Part shown: one piece after another, positions 16,530 through 23,530 of the stretch
Layout of the letters: each line of letters opens with the position of its first letter
Position numbering within the stretch: position 1 is the stretch's first letter
Assembly (NCBI GenBank): GCA_016866585.1
Contig: VGMB01000002.1
Coordinates: 1-23,530 of the forward strand
Reading direction: 5' to 3'
DNA length: 23,530 bases
Source of the DNA: Chlamydiota bacterium
GTDB taxonomy: Bacteria > Chlamydiota > Chlamydiia > Chlamydiales > Rhabdochlamydiaceae
Position numbers and translations under genes: made by a program
The notes under the pieces: model-generated
The model's database searches: none
Told to the model about the DNA's origin: nothing
Seen by the model: only the letters and a program-made list of their open reading frames with translations

Positions 16530-16556
16530 AGACCTTAAGTGAAGAGCTTAAGGTCT
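16530..16556 (-). terminator. Hairpin after the outer-membrane protein gene
   Basis: AGACCTTAAG (16530-16539) and CTTAAGGTCT (16547-16556) form a perfect 10-bp stem with a 7-base loop, 6 bases beyond the stop codon on the minus strand. No T-run follows on that strand, so termination strength is uncertain. Confidence 0.5.
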
Positions 16557-16562
16557 TTATCG

Positions 16563-17471
16563 TTAGAAGCTAAAAGCTAGATACGCTCTGCCGTAGGCTG
16601 ATGAGTTGAATTTATAATATCTGCCGTGGTGGTTATTGTGATCTTTTACAAGGATCCATCCCCCAAAATTACATCCGGCACCAAGTCCTGCTTTGAGACA
16701 AGAAGTCGTTTTATATTTCATATCCCACTCTACACCTGTCGAGTAGATTTCAAATATTCCGTTTTCGTATTTTTCTTCGCCATCATGAATTCTTCTAGGA
16801 AATCTATATGGGCCCCCGAAGGTTGTGAACATGACTGCAGTGGACCATTGTTTATTGAAGTGGTAATGCACAGATGTTTCAAGGGGGAAAATTATTTTAT
16901 ATTCCCATCTGTTTGACCACCACCAATCGCAACCTAGCACAGGAAGCATATATCCATTACTGCCCGCTCCATAGTAACCAAAAAATCCAACGTGCATGGC
17001 AAAGGTAGGTGTATATTGGTATCTTCCCCAAAGCAAAGTGTAGTATACTCCTGAATTGCCGATATCAAAGTCTTCAGCATCGAAAGACAGCCCCGTGTTG
17101 ATGACCCATCTCCATTTTTCTATAGCGTAAGATACCCAAGCTATCGAAGCAATTCCATAGTAATAGTCTTGACCTGAAAAACGGGGGTTTTGGTTCCATC
17201 CTAAGTGGGTGTAGTTCATTCCAATTTGGTATGCAAGAGCATTATTTTCAGAAACAAAATGGTTATAAAATAAAGAAGTGGTTCCTTCCGCATACTGCAT
17301 TTTACTTTTTTCAACGCAGTCGGGCTTGCTAAAACTCGCATTGGTCATAGCAGCGAAGTCTGTTTCAAAGTGCCAGTGGTCTTTGCCGTTAACAAAGCAG
17401 AAATCAGAAGCGTAAGCAGAAGATGCAAGTCCTGTTAGATAAAGAGCTCCAAGAAAATATCGTATACTCAT
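16563..17471 (-). CDS. Outer-membrane beta-barrel protein
   Basis: A 302-residue exported protein. The signal peptide MSIRYFLGALYLTGLASSAYA is followed by a mature part with no long hydrophobic helix. It is rich in aromatic residues and Gly and alternates in short amphipathic strands (for example YYYGIASIAWVSYAI, YYTLLWGRYQY and YGRAYLAFSF). It ends with Phe, the usual outer-membrane insertion signal. I start at the second Met (17471): GAGG lies seven bases upstream of it but only one base before the Met at 17477. The specific family is not recognised; chlamydia-like bacteria have many such barrels, so a porin or adhesion role in the outer membrane is plausible. It is flanked by recN upstream and the kinase paralogues downstream, with a hairpin after its stop. 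Confidence 0.8.
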   Translation of the reverse strand: MSIRYFLGALYLTGLASSAYASDFCFVNGKDHWHFETDFAAMTNASFSKPDCVEKSKMQYAEGTTSLFYNHFVSENNALAYQIGMNYTHLGWNQNPRFSGQDYYYGIASIAWVSYAIEKWRWVINTGLSFDAEDFDIGNSGVYYTLLWGRYQYTPTFAMHVGFFGYYGAGSNGYMLPVLGCDWWWSNRWEYKIIFPLETSVHYHFNKQWSTAVMFTTFGGPYRFPRRIHDGEEKYENGIFEIYSTGVEWDMKYKTTSCLKAGLGAGCNFGGWILVKDHNNHHGRYYKFNSSAYGRAYLAFSF

Positions 17472-17560
17472 ACCCATACCTCAATTTGAATTTTTTGAGT
17501 ATAGATACAGAGTAATTTAAAGAAAAGAATACTCCCTAAAATATTTTAAAAAAATATGGG

Positions 17561-19192
17561 TTACGATGAATGCTGTGGAGATTTTGACTCTCCAAGCATG
17601 CGCAAAAGTTCAACTTGACGTTCTGAGTCTGAAAGTTTTTCGATAGAGGCTTCAGTTCTTTCTCTAACATCTTGTTTGGAGACTCTTAAATGTAAATCTG
17701 CCTTTTTTGCAACCTGAGCAAAGTGAGTTATGCAAAATACTTGCCTATGTTTTGATAGCTGCAGAAGTTTTTCTCCGATTAAAGTGGCCGTGGTGCCTCC
17801 AACATTTGCATCAATTTCATCAAATATAATAGTGGGGGTGTTATTTTTTTCTGCAAGGCTTGTTTTTATTGCTAATAGGATTCTTGATAACTCACCACCT
17901 GATGAATTGTCCTTTAGAGAAGAGGGGCTCTCCCCAGGATTAGCTTCTAGCCAGAAGCTAACATGGTCATCGCCGTAAAAGGTCCTATCTTGATGTTTTA
18001 TTTCTATATAAACCTTTGCTTTGGGCATGTTGAGCTGTTGTATACTCAGAGTTAATTGTTCCTTTAGCTTTTCTGCTCCTAAACGTCTTTTTCTCGATAG
18101 AAGCCTTGCCTTATCATCAAGCAGCGACTCTAAATCTTTCTTTTCTTTGAGAGATTCTTGTATCTTCTCATCCAGCATGTCATATTCTTCGATCTTAGAC
18201 TCTAAAGATGATTTAAAAGCCATCCACTCGTTGAAGCTTTGGCCATATCTTCTTTTTATTTTTGTATATACAGACAGCCTTTGCTCTATTTTTTCTAAAG
18301 CTAAGGGGGAGTGTTCTATAGAGCTAAGTGTTTTGTTTAGCTCATGAGCGACATCTTGCAGGGTGATAATCGCCTCTTGGAGGCTCTGTATCTGCTTTTC
18401 GAAATTAGGGAAAGCCTTAAGTAAATTGTAAAGTTGATTTTTTCCCTGAGAAAGAATCCTTATTACAGATGAGGGGCTTTCGGTTATGTTATTGCATATT
18501 TGTTTGCAGCATGCAGATATTTCTTGAGACTGAGAATGAAAGCAGTATAGCTCAAATAGCTTTTCATCTTCTCCCTCTTTTAGCTTAGCCTGATCAATCT
18601 CTGAAAGTTCATCCAAAACCTTTTGATAATTTCGTTCTTTATCCAAGGAAAGTGCTTCGAGATCGCGTAGATCTTTGTTCACTTGCTTGAGCTTTGAGTA
18701 TATAGATTGAAAATTGACTAGTTCAAGTTTACTTTCACAGAATATATCTAAGATCTCTCTTTGATTTTCTGAAGATCTGAGCTCATGATAAGAGTGCTGC
18801 CCGATCATATCTACAAGCATAGACCCTATAGACTGAAGGGTTGAGACAGTGACGGCTTGTCTATTAATAAAAGCGCGACTTTTTCCGTCCTTAGAGATTT
18901 CCCTTGTGATTACTAGGGGATCTTGGGTGTTGTGGTCTATTCCATATTCGATAAGTTTTTCGCTTATATTTGTCATTAGGCTTATGTCGAAACTTGCCTC
19001 TACGTGTGCTTTATCTTCTCCTTTACGTACCAAATTACTGTCAGCTCTTTCTCCGATAAGAAGCTTGAGACCTTGGGTAAGTGCAGTTTTACCAGCACCT
19101 GTCTCACCTGTGATGATCGTTAGACCTTTACTCAATTCTACTTCGCAAAGACCCATGAGGATAAGATTTTTTATACTTAGTCTTTCAATCAT
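17561..19192 (-). CDS. recN: DNA repair ATPase RecN
   Basis: An SMC-like ATPase of 543 residues that acts in the cytoplasm on double-strand breaks with the RecA pathway. MIERLSIKNLILMGLCEVEL is the typical RecN opening. Walker A is GETGAGKT (29-36), here with Thr at the last position. The signature motif SSGGELSR (430-437), Walker B TIIFDEID (454-461) and the switch His in ITHFAQVA are all present. The middle third is coiled coil. I place the start at the ATG at 19192, which overlaps the end of rnhC as ATGATTGA, a classic coupling overlap. A longer reading from a TTG at 19231 adds 13 polar residues not seen in the family. It forms an operon with rnhC. Confidence 0.93.
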   Translation of the reverse strand: MIERLSIKNLILMGLCEVELSKGLTIITGETGAGKTALTQGLKLLIGERADSNLVRKGEDKAHVEASFDISLMTNISEKLIEYGIDHNTQDPLVITREISKDGKSRAFINRQAVTVSTLQSIGSMLVDMIGQHSYHELRSSENQREILDIFCESKLELVNFQSIYSKLKQVNKDLRDLEALSLDKERNYQKVLDELSEIDQAKLKEGEDEKLFELYCFHSQSQEISACCKQICNNITESPSSVIRILSQGKNQLYNLLKAFPNFEKQIQSLQEAIITLQDVAHELNKTLSSIEHSPLALEKIEQRLSVYTKIKRRYGQSFNEWMAFKSSLESKIEEYDMLDEKIQESLKEKKDLESLLDDKARLLSRKRRLGAEKLKEQLTLSIQQLNMPKAKVYIEIKHQDRTFYGDDHVSFWLEANPGESPSSLKDNSSGGELSRILLAIKTSLAEKNNTPTIIFDEIDANVGGTTATLIGEKLLQLSKHRQVFCITHFAQVAKKADLHLRVSKQDVRERTEASIEKLSDSERQVELLRMLGESKSPQHSS

Positions 19193-20090
19193 CGATAATG
19201 GCTTCTTTTGTTTTGAAGTGGAGTTTTCCAACTGTCTTTAAAATATCAGCACCATGTCGAGAAACAAGCTGCTTGCCTATTTGTATAACTTGACTAGAGG
19301 CTCCTTTGGGAAGGATAACATCCATTTTTTCACTTAGTTTTTTCATCCCTTCTACATAAGCGGCTCTAGCTAGGATCGATGCAGCAGCTACAACAGGGTC
19401 TTCTTCTGCACGTGGCCTTTGCGTAAGATCGATATCTACCTTTTTTCTCTTCATTGTATTGATCATAAGTTCCGCAGGAGCAAACTGGTCTAAAATAATT
19501 TTTCGACAACCTGTTTCTTGAACAAGAGTCTCGATCACTGTGGCATGGCACCATCCAAGAAGGTGGTTGAGATTTCGGAACTTTTCATAAAGTTCATTAT
19601 ATTTTTCTGGATAGACCATAAGAATTTTATGAGGGAAGCTTTTTTTTATTTCCCGACTGATAGTAAGTATTGTTTGGTCGTTAAGCTTTTTACTGTCCTT
19701 GGCTCCAATTTTTATAAGCTCTTTGATGCCATCACCAGCTGCATATACTCCTGCCACACATAATGGCCCAAAAAAATCTCCTTTTCCAGACTCATCATCT
19801 CCAATTCTTGGTGTTGGGTCAATATGTGTTGCTGTATAGGTGTAAGAGAAGTCTTTAAGGATCTCCGGTTCCAGATAAAAGGAAATAAATTCTTCTTTGT
19901 CTTTACCTTGGACGGTAAGCTTGCCAGAAAGATATAAGGTGCAGCTGAGTCCCGATTTTTTGGCTGAAAATATGGTGTAGGGTGGTTCTGAAAATTCAAA
20001 CCCCTGGGAAAGGAGATCTTCTCGCAGCTTTCTTGCAAGAGAAGTATCTATTGTTGCTACGAAACAGTTGGGTGGATTCGCTTTTGCCAT
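19185..20090 (-). CDS. rnhC: Ribonuclease HIII
   Basis: A 301-residue RNase HIII, which cleaves the RNA strand of RNA-DNA hybrids. Residues 1 to about 85 form the N-terminal TBP-like substrate-binding domain that marks the HIII type. The catalytic domain begins with GDDESGKGDFFGPL (97-110), giving Asp99 and Glu100, and continues with KDSKKL (131-136), Asp201 in LDQFAP, and Asp231 in EEDPVVAAASILARA. This is the full set of four metal-binding carboxylates. Length is normal for the family. No strong ribosome binding site is seen before the ATG. Its stop overlaps the recN start by 8 bases, so translation is probably coupled. RNase HIII is found in Firmicutes, chlamydiae and a few others, which fits the suggested host lineage. 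Confidence 0.94.
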   Translation of the reverse strand: MAKANPPNCFVATIDTSLARKLREDLLSQGFEFSEPPYTIFSAKKSGLSCTLYLSGKLTVQGKDKEEFISFYLEPEILKDFSYTYTATHIDPTPRIGDDESGKGDFFGPLCVAGVYAAGDGIKELIKIGAKDSKKLNDQTILTISREIKKSFPHKILMVYPEKYNELYEKFRNLNHLLGWCHATVIETLVQETGCRKIILDQFAPAELMINTMKRKKVDIDLTQRPRAEEDPVVAAASILARAAYVEGMKKLSEKMDVILPKGASSQVIQIGKQLVSRHGADILKTVGKLHFKTKEAIIDD

Positions 20091-20130
20091 GATGTACTAC
20101 TTTTATCTGCTATTTTTACAGCGAAGGATA

Positions 20131-20173
20131 AAAAAAACAAGATCTATGTGAGAGCTTCTCAGCTCCCACATAG
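20131..20173 (-). terminator. Rho-independent terminator after the EndoU-like gene
   Basis: CTATGTGAGAGCT (20144-20156) and AGCTCCCACATAG (20161-20173) pair around a 4-base loop. The only irregularity is a G-U wobble on the minus strand. An ATCTTGTTTTTTTT tail follows on that strand, 16 bases after the stop codon. Confidence 0.82.
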
Positions 20174-20188
20174 GATTACGTAGGGATG

Positions 20189-21622
20189 TTATATTGATGC
20201 GACTCTACGGGATCTAATATTAAGAAGAACGTCTCCATTACAGCTAGGATTGGTCGTTTGTATCCAGCTATCAACATCTTCAACAGGAAACTCTGCGTAA
20301 AAGCCTTCAGGAAAGAATTCTGAGATCTCGGTAGGGATAAAACTAAAAAATCCGGTTTTGAGCCCTAATGCGCCATCTATGACATATAGTTGTGCAAGCT
20401 CATTTTTATATCTAATAGGGGTCTTAATGGCGATTTTATCTGCTGGAATTGTTTTTAGGTATGAAAGATAAGATGTTATAGATTGCTTGAATATTAATTT
20501 AAATTCATCATGGGAGATGGTTAAGGGTACTATGTTTCCTCCTACTAAAGCCTCTTGATAGATTTTTACATCTGAGGATAGGGGTGCATGTTCAAAAAAA
20601 GCTACAGGATAGAAGGTGTTAATGGTGTGGGAACTTGGGGATTCTTTCAAAGCTTCTAGGTAGATGTGATTACTACTGGAAGTTTGGAATTTTTTTATAA
20701 AACTTGCGCCATTATCTGATAAGCGATTGTATGCTGTAGGTTCAGATTGATCAAAAATGTCTAACAGCTGCTGCTTAATTGTATCTGAAGTCCCAGGTGT
20801 TCCATCTGTTGGGCTGATAATTGTATCACTAAAGCATGTTGATATTTTGGATTTAGGAGAAATTGAATTATTTTTCCAATCTATAATCGATATGTGCTCA
20901 TTGAACTTCATCACTTTTTCTATGCTAATAGAAGGGTCTTCTGACATTACATGTCTACCTTTAGGTCCTGATTTTCTATTAACTTCTCCATCTACAACAT
21001 GGTCTAAGTCAATGCAATAATAGCTCTGTGGGGTTCCAAGGGTTTCGTCTATTTGGTTTGCTATTATCACTTGGGCTGTTATGGCCATAACAGTTTGACA
21101 AGACTCTTTTTTAGAAAGAGATGTACGATCTCCTATCTGTCTTTTCATATCATTGAGTCCGACTGGAGATATGGTGGAAGATTTCTGAGAAGCGCTAATT
21201 TTGCCTAGCACAGCGCACGCTGATTTCCGAGCTTCTTTTGCATTTGGAGATCCAATGAGAGCCGGCATAACATCTTTAGTAGTTTTTGATTTTTTGAAGG
21301 GTGCTATCACGTCAGCATCAGGGTGAGTAGTGGGAGGGACGTCATAAGCTGAGGTGAAATCAAGGGGAACGCTAGGTCTCTTGAAGCGATCATAAGCTTT
21401 AGAGACTCCCTTTGAAATTGTATGGTTGGCATCCTTAATTACATTTACCATGCTAAGAGGACCACCTTGGGCTGCGCTAATGGGAGCGCTTGGACTTCTG
21501 TCAACTAAACCTAAGATACTAGATAATTTCTGTGTTGTATCTGGAGTTTTTATAGGTTTAGAGGCGCTCAAAGTTGCAATCGGTGAGTTCAATGGTGAGG
21601 AGAACGATGATGATAAGGTCAT
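20189..21622 (-). CDS. Ser/Thr-rich putative effector with an EndoU-like nuclease motif
   Basis: A 477-residue protein. Residues 1 to about 170 are Ser/Thr/Pro/Lys-rich and probably mostly disordered. Residues about 175-295 resemble the bacterial EndoU nuclease domain: DHVVDGEVN (207-215, His208) followed by GPKGRH (219-224, His224). After a short strand-like HISIIDWKNN comes KSKISTCFSDTI (257-268), which could supply the Lys and Ser/Thr positions and ends like the family's STFFP segment. EndoU toxins cleave RNA, typically at uridylates. Residues 300-477 form a second, unrecognised folded region with aromatic strands. There is no signal peptide. The ribosome binding site is weak, and its own terminator lies downstream. 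It is upstream of rnhC but probably transcribed alone. The nuclease assignment is inference from motif order only; a different fold is possible. Confidence 0.5.
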   Translation of the reverse strand: MTLSSSFSSPLNSPIATLSASKPIKTPDTTQKLSSILGLVDRSPSAPISAAQGGPLSMVNVIKDANHTISKGVSKAYDRFKRPSVPLDFTSAYDVPPTTHPDADVIAPFKKSKTTKDVMPALIGSPNAKEARKSACAVLGKISASQKSSTISPVGLNDMKRQIGDRTSLSKKESCQTVMAITAQVIIANQIDETLGTPQSYYCIDLDHVVDGEVNRKSGPKGRHVMSEDPSISIEKVMKFNEHISIIDWKNNSISPKSKISTCFSDTIISPTDGTPGTSDTIKQQLLDIFDQSEPTAYNRLSDNGASFIKKFQTSSSNHIYLEALKESPSSHTINTFYPVAFFEHAPLSSDVKIYQEALVGGNIVPLTISHDEFKLIFKQSITSYLSYLKTIPADKIAIKTPIRYKNELAQLYVIDGALGLKTGFFSFIPTEISEFFPEGFYAEFPVEDVDSWIQTTNPSCNGDVLLNIRSRRVASI

Positions 21623-21760
21623 AGTCGTTGAATTTATTTTTATAGGTTATGTATAAATATTGAAATGTTTTTTATGATATGATTTCTTTTTACATTATAT
21701 CATTTGCGTTTTTTTTAAAAAATTGAAGATTGTTTTTTAAAATTAGTGATTAAAAATAAG

Positions 21761-21801
21761 TAACAACGGATTACTGCCATGTTTGTAGTAATCCATTGTT
21801 A
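21761..21801 (-). terminator. Terminator after the U-box genes
   Basis: TAACAACGGATTACT (21761-21775) pairs with AGTAATCCATTGTTA (21787-21801) over 15 bp with one wobble on the minus strand, followed there by TTATTTTT. It lies 9 bases after the stop of the U-box gene. Confidence 0.72.
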
Positions 21802-21810
21802 TCATATCTT

Positions 21811-23025
21811 TTATGCTTCAGGATTGTCGAAGTACTCGGCGCCAAGCTCAATGCGCGCATTTTCAATGATCTGTTGAGCATCCGGTGTTTCTGGCAAGCC
21901 TCTTAGATCTGGATTGTCTTTAAGGATATTCAACCATCGCTCTTGGAAGTGGGTTAATTTGGCATCAATGAGGCTTTGATACGCACGCAGTGGTATTAAG
22001 CTTTCAGGATCTAAGGGTGATCTAGTAACTGGTGATAGCAGAGGTCTTCCTGCATTGCTTTCATTTTGCAACCAAGTTAAAATGTTTATACGATCATAAA
22101 CGATCTTTCTATCCCCATTGGCTGTCGGGTCTTTGACAGGATGGCGTGCGGGCTTATTACTAATTGCGCATGTTGTTTTTCTGAAGATAGAATCGGGGTC
22201 TTCAGCATAGAGATTAGACGGAATGAAACTTAGCGAAAGAAGGTTGCTAGGATCTTGATTCTCTCTTTCTCTGACTAGCTCAGCAAGACCTGGGATTATA
22301 CGACTAGCAGCTGGTGTGTGTTGAGGTCTTTGTATTGGGACTTCCACCTGCGGAGGGATCTCTATATCTCTATTGGTATCAGGAAGAACAAAGTCGTGGA
22401 TGGAAGTAACTATTTTCGTTGTATAATTTCCCTCAAGAGCGCATATAGCAGACGTCAATATTGAATCGACCGCATCATCAAATTCAAGGTTTCGGCGGCA
22501 TTCTTCTTCATCGATGGGTTTTTCGATTATTGCGTTGTAGTGTGAGTTCATACCAGATCCTGTTTGGTCTATGTAAGTTCTAGTATGAGAGGCTCTTTCT
22601 TCGGGGGTCATTTCCAGAAAGTGTTTTTCATTATATATCCCATATTCACTTGTAACTCTTATAACATCAAGAAATCCAGCTAGAGTTTCTTTTTCTATGG
22701 ATTCTATCAGATCTTTAGAAGAGCACTTATTAGATGCTGCCTTTGACAAAGTAACAGCGAGTCTAGTTCCAAACTCTAATGATTTTTCAGCAACTTCGCA
22801 TTCTTTTATTAGCATCAAGTGTTCTGCAGATGCATTATTTATGATGGCATCTGTTTCATAAACGCTAAAGGCAAATCCTAATACTCTTGCTGCTATAGCA
22901 TACGTTTTAGTTTGTTCAGAGATATCTGGGTTGTTAGCTAGTTCATGGGTTGCATTTAGCATTCTAAATCCAGTTCTTGCTAAGTTAATTCCATGTATTA
23001 GCATTTCTCCGTAAGATGTAGACAT
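21811..23025 (-). CDS. Putative U-box E3 ubiquitin ligase effector
   Basis: A 404-residue protein. Residues 1 to about 210 look alpha-helical and match nothing I know. A Pro/Gln-rich linker (about 222-240) follows. Residues about 266-357 carry a U-box-like domain: IPSNLYAED, then CAISNKPARHPVKDP (where U-boxes have CPIT...M.DPV), RKIVYDRINILTWL (the YER..I..WL helix), and SPVTRSPLDPESLIP (the P-T..PL....L.PN segment). The domain recruits E2 enzymes in eukaryotes; bacteria with U-boxes are typically host-associated, as with Legionella LubX. A tail, about 358-404, is shared with the neighbouring gene. I start at the ATG at 23025, eight bases after AAAGG; a GTG at 23034 overlaps that site. No signal peptide. 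It is the second of two tandem U-box genes 58 bases apart, probably co-transcribed. Confidence 0.75.
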   Translation of the reverse strand: MSTSYGEMLIHGINLARTGFRMLNATHELANNPDISEQTKTYAIAARVLGFAFSVYETDAIINNASAEHLMLIKECEVAEKSLEFGTRLAVTLSKAASNKCSSKDLIESIEKETLAGFLDVIRVTSEYGIYNEKHFLEMTPEERASHTRTYIDQTGSGMNSHYNAIIEKPIDEEECRRNLEFDDAVDSILTSAICALEGNYTTKIVTSIHDFVLPDTNRDIEIPPQVEVPIQRPQHTPAASRIIPGLAELVRERENQDPSNLLSLSFIPSNLYAEDPDSIFRKTTCAISNKPARHPVKDPTANGDRKIVYDRINILTWLQNESNAGRPLLSPVTRSPLDPESLIPLRAYQSLIDAKLTHFQERWLNILKDNPDLRGLPETPDAQQIIENARIELGAEYFDNPEA

Positions 23026-23083
23026 GTATGACACCTTTGTTTTGAATGAATGTTTATTTTTAATCTGTGTGTTTTTAACTAAG

Positions 23084-23530
23084 CTATAACATTCCGATCT
23101 CTTCTGCTGCGGCTTCCACGATATCTTTTAGATTTACATCTGTAGGAATTCCTCGTAATTCAGGTCTTCTTGTAAGAATCGTGGTCCAGCTTGATTGAAA
23201 CGTCTTTAGCTTCTCATTGATTAGGCGCTGAGCTCCTATCATAGGGATTAGGTCTCTAGGGTCTAGCGGGCGCTGTGTGACGGGAGACTTCATGGGCAGT
23301 CCCTGATTTGATAGATGCTTTAGATATTCGAGAATGCAAATTTCATCGTAGACTACTTTTCTTGTTCCGGTCGCTGTTGGATCTTGAACCGGGTGTCTGG
23401 CTGGCATAAAAGAGATGCAGCATTCGTATTTTTTAAATACTGAATCATTATCTTCTTCGTATAAATGAGGAGGGATGTAGCTTAAAGAGAGAAGGTCTTC
23501 GATGTTTTGATTTATTTGTTCTTCTTTAAG
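23084..23530 (-). CDS. Second U-box protein, 5' part cut by the window edge
   Basis: 149 codons are visible and the reading frame stays open to the right edge, so the real start lies outside. Translation from the edge shows LLSLSYIPPHLYEEDNDSVF, then CCISFMPARHPVQDP, RKVVYDEICILEYL and SPVTQRPLDPRDLIP. This is the same U-box-like domain as in the downstream gene, with the same order and spacing. A shared tail FQSSWTTILTRRPELRGIP follows. An ATG at 23407 would give a 107-residue product but would delete the first third of the domain, so it is not the start. The conserved core with diverged connecting residues indicates an older tandem duplication. No terminator separates the two genes. Ligase activity is inferred. 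Confidence 0.75.
   Translation of the reverse strand, partial: LKEEQINQNIEDLLSLSYIPPHLYEEDNDSVFKKYECCISFMPARHPVQDPTATGTRKVVYDEICILEYLKHLSNQGLPMKSPVTQRPLDPRDLIPMIGAQRLINEKLKTFQSSWTTILTRRPELRGIPTDVNLKDIVEAAAEEIGML

Noticed and set aside
17472..17477. First Met of the outer-membrane protein frame
   Set aside because: Only one base separates it from GAGG; the Met two codons later has a 7-base spacing.
19193..19231. 13-residue N-terminal extension of RecN from a TTG
   Set aside because: RecN proteins start at the MIERLSIKN equivalent, and the ATG there makes the usual ATGATTGA overlap with rnhC.
23084..23407. 107-residue protein starting at the ATG at 23407
   Set aside because: The frame stays open upstream to the window edge and encodes the first part of the U-box domain, so this is an internal Met.
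1..23530. tRNA, rRNA, CRISPR arrays, IS ends, integrase or att sites
   Set aside because: Both strands were read through; no cloverleaf, regular spaced repeats, transposase or integrase was found. Short RNAs could be missed by eye.

Overview
The window is AT-rich, tightly packed DNA with single-copy housekeeping genes set among proteins that look built to act on a eukaryotic host. No sequence search was possible. The combination of a gatC start, a stand-alone BPL_N-type amidotransferase, RNase HIII next to RecN, U-box proteins, kinase-like proteins with Ser/Thr/Pro-rich tails and an aromatic-rich outer-membrane barrel fits an amoeba-associated (environmental) member of the Chlamydiota best. 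Another obligate intracellular lineage is not excluded. No tRNA, rRNA, CRISPR array, insertion sequence or integrase was seen, and no stretch without a gene exceeds 300 bases (the longest are about 175-200).

Left part (1-8396): the first 30 codons of gatC run off the left edge on the minus strand. Divergent from it is a BPL_N/glutamine-amidotransferase-like gene, followed by a giant 2160-residue protein. Its N-terminus carries a nucleotidyltransferase motif set (GS...DLD...DLD) and the rest looks helical throughout. A spermidine synthase whose N-terminus is replaced by a signal peptide converges on it, with a shared hairpin across the two stop codons.

Middle part (8397-14107): a small DUF378 membrane protein with a Cys-rich tail ends in a strong terminator. 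A CPD photolyase and an SRPBCC-SDR (TIGR01777-like) protein then form a two-gene operon. A basic helical hypothetical protein overlaps the end of that operon from the other strand. A tiny secreted acidic protein and a two-gene unit (YIP1-family membrane protein plus secreted protein) follow.

Right part (14108-23530) lies entirely on the minus strand. It holds two paralogous proteins with protein-kinase-fold catalytic residues in canonical spacing, an outer-membrane barrel, the coupled recN-rnhC pair, a Ser/Thr-rich protein with an EndoU-like nuclease motif, and two tandem U-box (E3 ubiquitin ligase-like) genes, the outer one cut by the right edge. Several of these genes have their own terminators, so the putative effectors look like separate single-gene units around a housekeeping recN-rnhC operon. 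The most interesting content is this set of candidate host-directed enzymes: two kinases, two U-box ligases, an EndoU-like nuclease, an exported spermidine synthase and a giant nucleotidyltransferase.
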